Origin: Defluviimonas aquaemixtae
GTDB lineage: Bacteria > Pseudomonadota > Alphaproteobacteria > Rhodobacterales > Rhodobacteraceae
Length of the DNA stretch: 64,000 nucleotides
Direction: 5' to 3'
Assembly (NCBI RefSeq): GCF_900302475.1
Contig: NZ_OMOQ01000006.1
Location: 1 to 64,000, forward strand
A program made the position numbers and the translations under genes. Positions 56,076 through 64,000 of this stretch are shown here, in pieces; positions within the stretch are counted from its first letter, which is position 1, and each line of letters begins with the position of its first letter. The notes below the pieces were generated by a model. The model saw only the letters and a list, made by a program, of their open reading frames with translations, searched no databases and was not told the DNA's origin.

Positions 56076-57337
56076 CAGGCAGCGAGCCTCTCGCGCAGCA
56101 CACCGAGGGCGGGCGCGCGGTCCACCGGGCCGTAAAGCGCAAGCGCGGTCGTCGCGCCGGTTGCGAGCCGCTCGGCGAAGGCGCGAACGCCTGCGAGGTT
56201 CACCGCCTCTATCTCTCCCGTGGTCTCCTCGACGCTCGGCACCCGGCCCCAGAGGGAAAGGTGACGCGCCATGCGCTCGGCCCGGCTCGACGGGCTCTCC
56301 AGTCCGATGAGGAGCCCCGCCTTCATTTGCGCCCGCGCCCGCGCGACCTCAGCCTCGCTCATGTCTTCCGCCGCGCGTTTCAACTCGTCCATCGTCAGGT
56401 TGGAAAGCTCGGCAATCTCTTCGGCCGACGTGCCGGCATAGACCGTGATCATCCCGGCATCCTCGTAGGCGCCGGCCTGGGCGTAGACCGAATAGCACAG
56501 CCCCCGATCCTCACGCAGCTTCTGGAACAGGCGCGAAGACATGCCGCCGCCGAGCGCCGTCGCATAGACCTGTGCGGTGTAGAAGTCGGTGTCGCGCACG
56601 CCCGGCGCCTCGAAGCCCATCGCGAAATGGACCTGCTCCAACTTCTTCTCCTCGCGCCGCTCGCCACCCCGCCAGCGCGCCGGCTGCATCTTGCCCCGCT
56701 CGACGCGCCGATGGGCGCCGAAGACGGTCTCTGCCTCGCGCACGATGGCGTCGTGATCGACCGCCCCGGCCGCCGAAAGGATCATCTGGTTCGGCCCATA
56801 GTGCTCGGCGACGAAGCTGGTTAGATCGGCGCGGCCGAACCCCGCCACACGCTCTGCCGGTCCGAGGATCGTGCGCCCGAGCGCCTGATCGGGGAAGGCT
56901 GCTTCCTGCAGCCAGTCGAAGATGATGTCGTCCGGCGTATCGAGCGCCTGCCCGATCTCCTGCAGAATGACGTGGCGCTCGGTCTCGATCTCCTTGGAGT
57001 CGAAAACGGGGTTGAGCACGATGTCCGAGATGACGTCGAGCGCAAGCGGCACATCCGCCTCCAGCACGCGGGCGTAGTAGGCGGTCATCTCGCGCGAGGT
57101 ATAGGCGTTGATGTAGCCGCCGACGTCCTCGATCTCTTCGGCGATCTGCGCCGCCGTGCGCCGTTTCGTCCCTTTGAACGCCATGTGTTCGAGGAAATGC
57201 GCAATCCCGTTCTGATCGATGCGCTCGTGACGTCCTCCGGTCGTCAGCCAGATGCCGATGGCCGCCGAGGCGAGGCCGGGCATGTGCTCTGTCACGATCC
57301 TCAGACCGTTCGGTAGTGTCGTAAGCCTCGTCGTCAA
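56075..57337 (-). CDS. M16-family zinc metallopeptidase (mitochondrial processing peptidase-like)
   Basis: 420 aa. Inverted zinc motif HFLEH (His47, Glu50, His51) in GIAHFLEHMAFKGTKRRTA, and the distal Glu in ETERHVILQEIGQALDTPDD. Second half is the non-catalytic homologous domain. Alphaproteobacterial homologue of MPP. The start overlaps the thrC stop by ATGA. The neighbouring order SURF1-thrC-M16-rimJ is common in Rhodobacteraceae. Natural substrate unknown. Confidence 0.94.
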   Translation of the reverse strand: MTTRLTTLPNGLRIVTEHMPGLASAAIGIWLTTGGRHERIDQNGIAHFLEHMAFKGTKRRTAAQIAEEIEDVGGYINAYTSREMTAYYARVLEADVPLALDVISDIVLNPVFDSKEIETERHVILQEIGQALDTPDDIIFDWLQEAAFPDQALGRTILGPAERVAGFGRADLTSFVAEHYGPNQMILSAAGAVDHDAIVREAETVFGAHRRVERGKMQPARWRGGERREEKKLEQVHFAMGFEAPGVRDTDFYTAQVYATALGGGMSSRLFQKLREDRGLCYSVYAQAGAYEDAGMITVYAGTSAEEIAELSNLTMDELKRAAEDMSEAEVARARAQMKAGLLIGLESPSSRAERMARHLSLWGRVPSVEETTGEIEAVNLAGVRAFAERLATGATTALALYGPVDRAPALGVLRERLAA

Positions 57338-58725
57338 CGCCTTCGCCTTTCCTGGACCACCGCCTCCAGCCGGGCGAGGTCGTTCGGCACAGATGTAACA
57401 CGTTCGGGGCGCGAGAAAAGGTCGGCCATGCGTTCGGGCAGGCCGGGGCGCAGACCCGCCGCCTTTTCGACGGCGTCCGGGAACTTGGCGGGATGCGCGG
57501 TCGCGAGCGTGATCATCGGCACCGACGGGTCTCGGTTGGCCTCGGCGACGGCGACGCCGACAGCGGTGTGGGGGCAGAGCAGCTCCCCCGTCGTCTCGTG
57601 CAGGCGCGCGATGGTGGCAAGCGTCTGATCCTCGGACACGCGGCCCGAAATGTAGAGGTCGCGCAGGGTCTCCAGCGCGCCCTGCGAAACAGTGAACCCG
57701 CCCGCGTCGCGCATCTCCGCCATGAGTTGCGCGACGGCGCGGCCGTCGCGGCCATAGGCGTCGAAGAGCGCGCGTTCGAAGTTAGACGACACCTGGATGT
57801 CCATCGAAGGCGAGATCGACGGTTTCACGCGACTCGTTTCGTACCGCCCCGTCGTCAGGCAGCGATGCAGAATATCGTTCTGGTTGGTGGCGATCACCAG
57901 CTTCTCGGTGGGCAGCCCCATGCGCTTCGCGATGTAGCCAGCGAAGATGTCACCGAAATTCCCGGTCGGCACGGTAAAGCTGACTTTGCGGTCTGGCGCA
58001 CCGAGCGAGACTGCCGCGGTGAAATAGTAGACCACCTGCGCCAGAACCCGTGCCCAGTTGATGGAGTTCACACCGGCAAGCCCCACCTCGTCGCGGAACT
58101 CGAAATGGTTGAACATGTCCTTGAGCCGCGCCTGGCAATCGTCGAAATCACCCGCAAGCGCGAGGGCGTGGACGTTGCCCTCGTCCGGCGTCGTCATCTG
58201 CCGGCGCTGGACATCCGAGACACGTCCCTCGGGAAAGAGGATGAAGACATCGACATTATCGAGGCCCCTGAACGCCTCGATGGCCGCCGATCCGGTATCG
58301 CCCGAGGTCGCGCCGACTATGGTGACCCGCCGCCCCTCGCGCGCGAGCGCGATCTGGAAAAGCTGCCCTATGAGCTGCATCGCGAAGTCCTTGAACGCGA
58401 GTGTCGGGCCGTGGAACAACTCCAGAAGGAAGTGGTTTGGCGCGAGCTGCACGAGCGGCGCGCGCGCCGCGTGGCCGAATCCGGCATAGGCGGCGTCGAT
58501 CGCCTGGCGAAACTCGGCATCCGTGAACGTGTCCCCCACGAAGGGGCGCATCACGCGGAACGCCGCCTCCTCGTAGTCCAAGCCCCCGAGCGCTGCGATC
58601 TCGTCCGCCGAGAGCGCCGGGATCGCCTCGGGCACGTAGAGCCCGCCGTCGCGGGCCAGCCCGGTCAGCATCGCCTCGCCGAAGCTCAAAACCGGGGCCC
58701 CGCCCCTCGTTGAAACGTAGCGCAT
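57334..58725 (-). CDS. thrC: Threonine synthase
   Basis: 463 aa, the long bacterial/yeast type. RYVSTRGGAPVLSFGEAMLT is the N-terminus, the PLP lysine lies in LAFKDFAMQLIGQ, and GATSGDTGSAAIEAF is the phosphate loop. Converts O-phosphohomoserine to threonine. GAGGAACAAT precedes the ATG. Eight bases behind SURF1. Confidence 0.97.
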   Translation of the reverse strand: MRYVSTRGGAPVLSFGEAMLTGLARDGGLYVPEAIPALSADEIAALGGLDYEEAAFRVMRPFVGDTFTDAEFRQAIDAAYAGFGHAARAPLVQLAPNHFLLELFHGPTLAFKDFAMQLIGQLFQIALAREGRRVTIVGATSGDTGSAAIEAFRGLDNVDVFILFPEGRVSDVQRRQMTTPDEGNVHALALAGDFDDCQARLKDMFNHFEFRDEVGLAGVNSINWARVLAQVVYYFTAAVSLGAPDRKVSFTVPTGNFGDIFAGYIAKRMGLPTEKLVIATNQNDILHRCLTTGRYETSRVKPSISPSMDIQVSSNFERALFDAYGRDGRAVAQLMAEMRDAGGFTVSQGALETLRDLYISGRVSEDQTLATIARLHETTGELLCPHTAVGVAVAEANRDPSVPMITLATAHPAKFPDAVEKAAGLRPGLPERMADLFSRPERVTSVPNDLARLEAVVQERRRR

Positions 58726-58733
58726 ATTGTTCC

Positions 58734-59414
58734 TCAGTTCGTCCGCTGCCTGATACGCCAGAGTAGAAACCCTGTCATCCCCGCCCAGACCGCCGCCAGC
58801 GAAAACCAGGTGATCGCATATTCGCGGTGGTCGTTCGGGATGGCAGACGTGCCGACAGGTACCGGTACGATGCCCTGCGCGTCGCCCTCGATTTGGCGGG
58901 CCACGACAAGGACTGGCAGCGTGCCGAGGGATTCGGACATCGCCGCCACGTCGCGGGCGAACCAGAGCCCTGTTCGCGCGTCGGGGGGCGGAGTGAAGCT
59001 GTCGGTCTCTTCCGGCCAGTGGAGGTTGCCGGTCACCGACAGAGCGACCGGCGGGCGGGGATCGGACCGTGCCGTCTCCGGGATGAAGCCGCGGTCGATC
59101 AGGATGCGTGCGCCTTCCGCTGTCTCGAAGACCGCGATGACCTCATAGCCCGCGCCTTGGCCCTTCTTGCCCGACAGGACCAGAAGCTCCTCTCCAGTCG
59201 TGCGGCCCGCCACCGTTACCGGACGATAGAGATCGGACTCGCGCATTGGCGTCGCGATGCTGGAAAGCGGAACAGGGTCGGCCGCGATTTGCGCCTCGAT
59301 GGCGGCGATCACGCCCTCTTTCCAGGCGAGCCTCCGCGCCTGCCAGAACCCGAGCGCCATGAGGACGGCGATACCGGCGGCGCCGATAACGAGCGCGGGA
59401 AGATAGCGGCGCAT
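58734..59414 (-). CDS. SURF1-family cytochrome oxidase assembly protein
   Basis: 226 aa. Two membrane helices at the ends (ALVIGAAGIAVLMALGFWQA and YAITWFSLAAVWAGMTGFLL), with the SURF1 motifs LGFWQARRLAWKE at the start, ILIDRGFIPE and PNDHREYAITWF. Helps haem a delivery to oxidase subunit I. Lies downstream of ctaE beyond a strong terminator-like hairpin and starts a thrC-M16-rimJ run. Confidence 0.93.
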   Translation of the reverse strand: MRRYLPALVIGAAGIAVLMALGFWQARRLAWKEGVIAAIEAQIAADPVPLSSIATPMRESDLYRPVTVAGRTTGEELLVLSGKKGQGAGYEVIAVFETAEGARILIDRGFIPETARSDPRPPVALSVTGNLHWPEETDSFTPPPDARTGLWFARDVAAMSESLGTLPVLVVARQIEGDAQGIVPVPVGTSAIPNDHREYAITWFSLAAVWAGMTGFLLWRIRQRTN

Positions 59415-59420
59415 GCATAA

Positions 59421-59459
59421 ACCTCAAAACAAAACGCGGGGAGCATGCCCCCCGCGTTT
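59421..59459 (-). terminator. Rho-independent terminator behind ctaE
   Basis: On the minus strand AAACGCGGGG (59459-59450), 8-base loop, CCCCGCGTTT (59441-59432), then TGTTTTGAGG. Ten perfect pairs. Splits ctaC-ctaE from SURF1-thrC; readthrough or a further promoter must feed SURF1. Confidence 0.8.
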
Positions 59460-59482
59460 CCCGTTTCCGCCGGGGACGCCGG

Positions 59483-60286
59483 TCAGGCGCTTCCCCAGAT
59501 GTAGATCGCCGCGAAGAGGAAAAGCCAAACCACGTCGACAAAGTGCCAATACCACGCGGCCGCCTCGAAGCCGACATGCTGCTCGGGCGTGAAGTCACCT
59601 TTCATCGCCCGGAACATGCAGACCAGGAGGAAGATCGTCCCGATGACGACATGCGCGCCGTGGAAGCCCGTCGCCATGAAGAACGACGCACCGTAGATGT
59701 TGCCCGCGAAGCCGAAAGCCGCATGGCTGTATTCGTAGGCCTGAAGTGCTGTGAAGCAGACGCCGAGGAACACGGCGAGCGCAAGCCCGTTTATCATGTC
59801 CTTGCGGTTGTTCTCGTGCGCGATCGCGTGGTGCGCCCAGGTCGCGGCCGCTCCTGAGCAGAGCAGGATCAGTGTGTTGATCAGCGGCAGGTGCCACGGG
59901 TCGAAGGTCTCGATCCCCGCCGGCGGCCAGACGCCGTCCACCGCGGGGCTTTCCGGGCCCATCGGGTAGAGCGCGTGCTTGAAGAAGGTCCAGAACCAGG
60001 CCGAGAAGAACATCACCTCGGACATGATGAACAGGATGAAGCCGTAGCGCAGGCTGATCCGTACGACCGGGGTGTGGTCGCCGGTATTGCCCTCGTGGAT
60101 CACGTCCGCCCACCAGCCGTACATGACGTAAAGCACCAGCGCGAGGCCGATGAGGAACATGAAGGGCGTGATGCCCTTCATCCACAGGACTGCCCCGAAC
60201 AGCATGATGAAGCCGCCGATCGCGCCAAGGAACGGCCAAAGCGAGGGCTTGAGAATGTGGTAGTCGTGGTTCTTCGCGTGCGCCAT
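59483..60286 (-). CDS. ctaE: Cytochrome c oxidase subunit III
   Basis: 267 aa, seven membrane helices. [20 protein letters not shown] at the start, [20 protein letters not shown] with the conserved Glu, [18 protein letters not shown] and [20 protein letters not shown] at the end are the subunit III signatures. Part of aa3-type oxidase. AGGGAAACCGAC precedes the ATG. ctaD (subunit I) is not in the window, as is usual in this family where it lies apart. Confidence 0.98.
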   Translation of the reverse strand: MAHAKNHDYHILKPSLWPFLGAIGGFIMLFGAVLWMKGITPFMFLIGLALVLYVMYGWWADVIHEGNTGDHTPVVRISLRYGFILFIMSEVMFFSAWFWTFFKHALYPMGPESPAVDGVWPPAGIETFDPWHLPLINTLILLCSGAAATWAHHAIAHENNRKDMINGLALAVFLGVCFTALQAYEYSHAAFGFAGNIYGASFFMATGFHGAHVVIGTIFLLVCMFRAMKGDFTPEQHVGFEAAAWYWHFVDVVWLFLFAAIYIWGSA

Positions 60287-60307
60287 GTCGGTTTCCCTGA
60301 TTTGGCC

Positions 60308-60886
60308 TTAGTTATAGTCGGCGCTCTGGCCGGGCGAAAGGTTCGCTTGCGCCTCGGGCAGCTCGGTTTGGTAGAATGTGTAGCTGAGCGTGATATTCCG
60401 GATACGCCCCGCGTCGCGGTCGTCCACCAGATCGGGATCGACGTAGAAGACGACCGGCATCTCGATCCGCTCGCCGGGCTGCAGCACCTGCTCGGTGAAG
60501 CAGAAGCACTGGATCTTGCTGAAGTAGTAGCCCGCAATGTCCGGCGCGACGTTGTAGCTGGCGGTTCCCGCGACCGGCCTGTCGGTCGGGTTGTAAGCCT
60601 CGTAGAAGGCCATCCCCGTCTCGCCAATCTTCAGCTTCATCTCGCGCTGGACGGGGCGGAACTCCCACGGCATGCCCGAAGCGGTGTTGGCGTCAAAGCG
60701 GACCGTCACGATCTCGTCGAGGATCTCGGACGCGCCTGAAGCGGCGACATTCGTCGTGCCTCCATAGCCCGTGACCCGGCAGAACCAGTCGTAGAACGGC
60801 ACCGCAGCCCAAGCGAGCCCCCCCATCGTGACGACGACGCCCACGAGCATTGCAGCAGTCCGGCTGTTGCCCTCGAGCCGCTTCAT
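60308..60886 (-). CDS. ctaG: Cytochrome c oxidase assembly protein CtaG/Cox11
   Basis: 192 aa. One N-terminal membrane helix ([20 protein letters not shown]), then [16 protein letters not shown], the periplasmic domain with the copper-binding [15 protein letters not shown], and VVFYVDPDL. Delivers Cu to the CuB site of subunit I. The start overlaps the CoxF-like gene stop by ATGA. Confidence 0.97.
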   Translation of the reverse strand: MKRLEGNSRTAAMLVGVVVTMGGLAWAAVPFYDWFCRVTGYGGTTNVAASGASEILDEIVTVRFDANTASGMPWEFRPVQREMKLKIGETGMAFYEAYNPTDRPVAGTASYNVAPDIAGYYFSKIQCFCFTEQVLQPGERIEMPVVFYVDPDLVDDRDAGRIRNITLSYTFYQTELPEAQANLSPGQSADYN

Positions 60887-61047
60887 CTCGACGCCTCCGA
60901 GGCTGGCAGCTTGCCCTCTTCGAGATGGGAGATCTTGACTACGGTCAGGCCGAAGATCAGCGCGACAAAGGCGCCAAGGACCAGCCCCAGTCCAAGGTTG
61001 CGGCCCCAGCGGCGGCCGTGGATCTCGTGATCGCGGTTGAGCGCCAT
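60883..61047 (-). CDS. Small cytochrome oxidase-linked membrane protein (CoxF-like), 54 aa
   Basis: Short gene fitted exactly between ctaB and ctaG. Reading: [20 protein letters not shown], then [20 protein letters not shown] and a polar end [14 protein letters not shown]. One membrane helix, N-terminal basic part inside. The ATG at 61047 overlaps the ctaB stop (TGATG), and its own stop overlaps the ctaG ATG (ATGA); GGAGG sits six bases upstream. In Rhodobacteraceae such genes are annotated as oxidase assembly proteins; the role is not proven. Confidence 0.85.
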   Translation of the reverse strand: MALNRDHEIHGRRWGRNLGLGLVLGAFVALIFGLTVVKISHLEEGKLPASEASR

Positions 61048-61979
61048 CACCATCCTCCGAGCCCGAGGGGTGCGAGGCTCGTCTCGACGAGAAGCGCGCC
61101 GAAATGCAGGAACAGGTAGCCGAGCGAGAAGCGGAAAAGCGCCTTCTCGGCCTTATAGCCGTCGGCCTCCGCCACAGCCTCATCGCGCCGCGCGACTCGG
61201 ATGGCGCCCCGGATGAATAGCGCGTTCAGCACCAGCGCCGCGGCCAGCGTCACAGGCCCGCCAATCGAGGACAACGAAAGCGCGATCGCGAAGGGCGCCA
61301 GCAGGACCGTGTAAACGAGGATGTGCCTGCGCGTCACGGCCCTGCCATGCGTCACCGTGAGCATCGGCACACCGGCCTTGGAATAGTCGTCCTTCATGAA
61401 GAGCGCGAGCGCCCAGAAGTGCGGCGGGGTCCACGTGAAGATGAGCGCGAACATGAGAAGCGACTCGACAGACACGCCGCCCGTCGCGGCGGCCCAGCCG
61501 ATCATCGGCGGGAAGGCCCCGGCCGCACCACCGATGACGATGTTCTGCGGCGTCAGGCGCTTCAACCAAATCGTGTAGACGACAACGTAGAAGAAGATGG
61601 TGAAGGCCAGGAACGCGCCGGCGAACCAGTTGGTCGCGAGTCCCAGCATCAGGCAGGAGAGACCCGACAACGCAAGTCCAAGGCCGAGCGCCTCACCCTC
61701 GCTCACCCGGCCGGCCGGAATCGGGCGCCCCTGGGTGCGCCGCATCACCCTGTCGATATCGGCGTCGTACCACATGTTCAGCGCCCCCGAGGCACCGCCG
61801 CCGAGTGCGATGAAGAGGATCGCAGTGAACGCAACGAAGGGATGGACGGCGACCGGCGCGACGATCAGCCCGACCATGGCGGTAAAGACGACAAGCGACA
61901 TGACGCGCGGCTTCAGAAGCTGCACGTAGTCGCCGAAGCTCGCCTCCTGGCCGTGGTCAATAGCGCTGATATCGCTCAT
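61047..61979 (-). CDS. ctaB: Protohaem IX farnesyltransferase (haem O synthase)
   Basis: 310 aa, UbiA-type with about nine membrane helices. Prenyl-diphosphate motif [19 protein letters not shown] near residue 80 and the second Asp-rich loop around [16 protein letters not shown]. Adds the farnesyl chain to haem b for haem a synthesis. GGGGGAGAGCG precedes the ATG. 53 bases behind ctaC; its stop overlaps the CoxF-like start. Confidence 0.97.
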   Translation of the reverse strand: MSDISAIDHGQEASFGDYVQLLKPRVMSLVVFTAMVGLIVAPVAVHPFVAFTAILFIALGGGASGALNMWYDADIDRVMRRTQGRPIPAGRVSEGEALGLGLALSGLSCLMLGLATNWFAGAFLAFTIFFYVVVYTIWLKRLTPQNIVIGGAAGAFPPMIGWAAATGGVSVESLLMFALIFTWTPPHFWALALFMKDDYSKAGVPMLTVTHGRAVTRRHILVYTVLLAPFAIALSLSSIGGPVTLAAALVLNALFIRGAIRVARRDEAVAEADGYKAEKALFRFSLGYLFLHFGALLVETSLAPLGLGGW

Positions 61980-62032
61980 CGCTCTCCCCCGCTGGGACGG
62001 GGCGCACGCGGCCGGCGCGCCCCAGCCCATTG

Positions 62033-62896
62033 TCAGTCGGCCTGCGCCACCTGAACCGGCGCCGAGTTACCCAGGCCTGCCGTTTTGGTGCGTTGCACCC
62101 AATCGTCATAGACTTCCTGGCTGACGACCTTCACGGTGATCGGCATATAGGCGTGATCCTTGCCGCAAAGCTCCGAACACTGTCCGAAATAGATGCCCTC
62201 GCGCTCGGCCTTGAACCACAGCTCCGCGATCCGGCCCGGCACGGCATCCTGCTTCACGGCGAAGGCAGGGATGGTCCAGGCATGGATCACGTCGTTCGCG
62301 GTGACCTGAACGACCACGGTCTTGTCGACCGGAACCACGACCGCTGTGTCGGTGGCCAGAAGAAATTCATCCTGGCTGTAGCCGGCCGCTTCCAGTCCGT
62401 CACGACCCAGCAGGAAGCTGTCAAATGCGATTTCCTCGTCGGGATACTCGTAGGACCAGTACCACTGGTTCCCGATCGCCTTGATCACCACGTCGCCTTC
62501 CGGGATCTCCTGCTGCTTGAAGAGAACCGGCAGCGAGAACGAGCCGAGCACAACAAGGATCAGGACGGGGATCAGCGTCCAGAGAATCTCGATCGGCGTG
62601 TTGTGCGTGAATTTCGCCGGCGTCGGGTTGACGCGGCTGTTGTAGCGCAGGATCACGATCAACAGAAGCACCACAACAAAGCCTGCTACCCCGATGCAGA
62701 GGTAGAGCAGCATGTCATCCAGCCACTGCTGGTCGCGTGCCAGTTCCGTCACCGCAGGCTGGAAGCCGGTGCCGTCGGCTACGGGCCGACCCACGATTTC
62801 AAGCCCGGTGATGCCGTCCTGGGCGCGGGCCGCGCCGGCGGCGATGGTGGCGGTAAAGGCGGCCCAGAGGCCGGAAAGCTTGGTCGCAAGACGCAT
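62033..62896 (-). CDS. ctaC: Cytochrome c oxidase subunit II
   Basis: 287 aa. Signal peptide [20 protein letters not shown] ending GAARAQ, two membrane helices ([20 protein letters not shown] and [20 protein letters not shown]), then the cupredoxin domain with [10 protein letters not shown] and the CuA ligands in [16 protein letters not shown] (Cys, Cys, His, Met). First gene of the ctaC-ctaB-coxF-ctaG-ctaE operon. Start by the ATG at 62896; the frame further up is not needed. Confidence 0.98.
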   Translation of the reverse strand: MRLATKLSGLWAAFTATIAAGAARAQDGITGLEIVGRPVADGTGFQPAVTELARDQQWLDDMLLYLCIGVAGFVVVLLLIVILRYNSRVNPTPAKFTHNTPIEILWTLIPVLILVVLGSFSLPVLFKQQEIPEGDVVIKAIGNQWYWSYEYPDEEIAFDSFLLGRDGLEAAGYSQDEFLLATDTAVVVPVDKTVVVQVTANDVIHAWTIPAFAVKQDAVPGRIAELWFKAEREGIYFGQCSELCGKDHAYMPITVKVVSQEVYDDWVQRTKTAGLGNSAPVQVAQAD

Positions 62897-63073
62897 GTCG
62901 TTTTCCCGTTCCTGTCGCGGCTGATACAGCCGGTTCCAGACCGGTGCCGCTTTGGCGGCGGGCCGGTTGTATCCGCGCACTCTAAAATCATATTAGAGTG
63001 AGTGCGACAAGCGAAACCATTGCGGCAAACGGCCGCTTCTTGACCAGAATCAAGGACTGCAGAGGCGACGACG

Positions 63074-64000
63074 ATGACAGAGCCGCGATTTTCACCGTTT
63101 GAGTCTCATCTGGACGAGGCGCGCGCGCTTGCGATTCTGCGCGAGGCGACCGCCGGCGCAGAAGATGGCGAACTGTTTCTCGAACGCCGCCGCTCGGAGG
63201 CGCTCGTCTATGACGACGGCCGCCTGCGCAACGCGAGCTACGACGCATCGGAAGGATTCGGCCTGCGCGCGGTGAACGGCGAGGTCGCGGGTTATGCCCA
63301 CTCGACCGAAATCTCCGAATCCGCACTAAAGCGCGCCGCTGAGACCGCGCGCCTCGCGGTGGGAGATGGAGGCGGCGTCATGGCCCCGCCGCCCACACGC
63401 ACCAACCGCCACCTCTACGGCGACATGGACCCGATGGCCGACGCGGCCTTCGCCCCCAAGGTCGAGACGCTCCGCGAGATCGACGCCTTTGCCCGAGCCC
63501 TTGATCCCCGCGTGGTGCAGGTCACGGCCTCGATCGCGGCCTCGCTGCAAGAGGTCGTCATCCTGCGCCCCGAGGGCGGGCTCGTGTCGGACATCCGCCC
63601 GATGGCCCGGCTCAATGTCTCCGTCATCGTCGAGGAGGCTGGCCGGCGCGAAACCGGCAGTCACGGCAGCGGCGGGCGGTACGGGCTCGGCCCGCTCATC
63701 GCGCCGGAAAACTGGCAGGCCGCGATCCGCGAGGCGCTGCGGATCGCGCTCGTCAACCTCCGCTCCGTTGCCGCGCCGGCCGGCGTGATGGATGTGGCGC
63801 TCGGCGCCGGCTGGCCGGGAATCCTGCTGCACGAAGCCGTCGGCCACGGGCTCGAGGGCGACTTCAACCGCAAGAAGACATCGGCCTTCGCCGGTCTCAT
63901 GGGGCAGCAGGTCGCGGCGAAGGGCGTGACCGTGCTCGACGACGGCACCATCCCCGACCGGCGCGGCTCGCTCACCGTCGATGACGAAGGCACGCCTTCG
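63074..64000 (+). CDS. tldD: TldD-type metalloprotease (5' part)
   Basis: The window ends inside this gene; 309 codons are present of roughly 470 usual. Reading: MTEPRFSPFESHLDEARALA, then GELFLERRRSEALVYDDGRL, VNGEVAGYAHSTEISE, and the zinc motif HEAVGHGLEGD (HExxxH), the hallmark of TldD. TldD pairs with TldE/PmbA to process small peptides such as microcin precursors and CcdA. GACGACG precedes the ATG. Divergent from ctaC. Confidence 0.93.
   Translation, partial: MTEPRFSPFESHLDEARALAILREATAGAEDGELFLERRRSEALVYDDGRLRNASYDASEGFGLRAVNGEVAGYAHSTEISESALKRAAETARLAVGDGGGVMAPPPTRTNRHLYGDMDPMADAAFAPKVETLREIDAFARALDPRVVQVTASIAASLQEVVILRPEGGLVSDIRPMARLNVSVIVEEAGRRETGSHGSGGRYGLGPLIAPENWQAAIREALRIALVNLRSVAAPAGVMDVALGAGWPGILLHEAVGHGLEGDFNRKKTSAFAGLMGQQVAAKGVTVLDDGTIPDRRGSLTVDDEGTPS

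Overview
The window is chromosome from a high-GC alphaproteobacterium, almost certainly a member of the Rhodobacteraceae (Roseobacter/Paracoccus-type). This rests on the gene content and order: ctaC-ctaB-small CoxF-like gene-ctaG-ctaE followed by SURF1-thrC-M16 peptidase-RimJ, a DUF1467 gene behind methylmalonyl-CoA epimerase, a YbjN-proC-csaA run and a Hint-domain protein. It is mostly ordinary housekeeping DNA. I see no rRNA, tRNA, CRISPR array or prophage. The only mobile DNA is two decayed IS3-type transposase tails.

Layout. 1-1293: 5' part of an exported protein gene and a LysR regulator. 1488-6290: two related IS3 remnants in opposite orientation flank a four-gene, translationally coupled operon on the minus strand (mgtE, RimB-like peptidase, rimK, AstE/AspA-like deacylase) and a 115-aa orphan gene. 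6600-11290: GT-like protein, DHFR-fold protein, HtrA protease, a small lipoprotein and MetY. 11328-15257: a divergent pair, a SIMPL protein and a 1022-aa single-pass protein with a PilP/GspC-like tail. 15363-19286: minus-strand unit of a BCCT transporter, an unusual two-domain solute-binding protein with a C-terminal membrane anchor, and a universal stress protein. 19641-23210: hppD, a divergent Lrp-type regulator and a KefB/C-type antiporter. 23612-28470: RND efflux pump, its adaptor and a divergent GbsR/MarR regulator with two matching operator-like repeats. 28677-33728: DUF1467, epimerase, response regulator, GNAT, small membrane protein, hemerythrin and aspS. 33966-39949: cfa, a GT87-like membrane protein and carB. 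40076-48933: lipase-like protein, CII-like regulator, tdk, csaA, proC, ybjN, ubiK, lgt, a methyltransferase, pgeF and a Hint protein. 48975-55472: a second Lrp-type regulator, apt, ECF sigma factor plus GST, FAD-linked oxidase, MBL-fold protein, a 55-aa gene and an XRE regulator. 55491-62896: RimJ, M16, thrC, SURF1 and the cytochrome aa3 oxidase assembly operon. 63074-64000: start of tldD.

The most unusual parts are (1) the BCCT carrier encoded with a lipoprotein that appears to fuse an OpuAC-type betaine-binding domain to a TAXI/TRAP-type binding domain, with no ABC or TRAP permease nearby, and (2) the RimK ligase/retropepsin-like peptidase/M14-like deacylase operon behind mgtE, bounded by inverted IS remnants. 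Regulatory repeats of note are three TGCGCGTT elements spaced exactly 41 bp between hppD and its Lrp-type neighbour, and paired TGAACG-type sites between the RND adaptor and the GbsR-type regulator.

All assignments come from reading the sequence and from family knowledge. No database search was possible.
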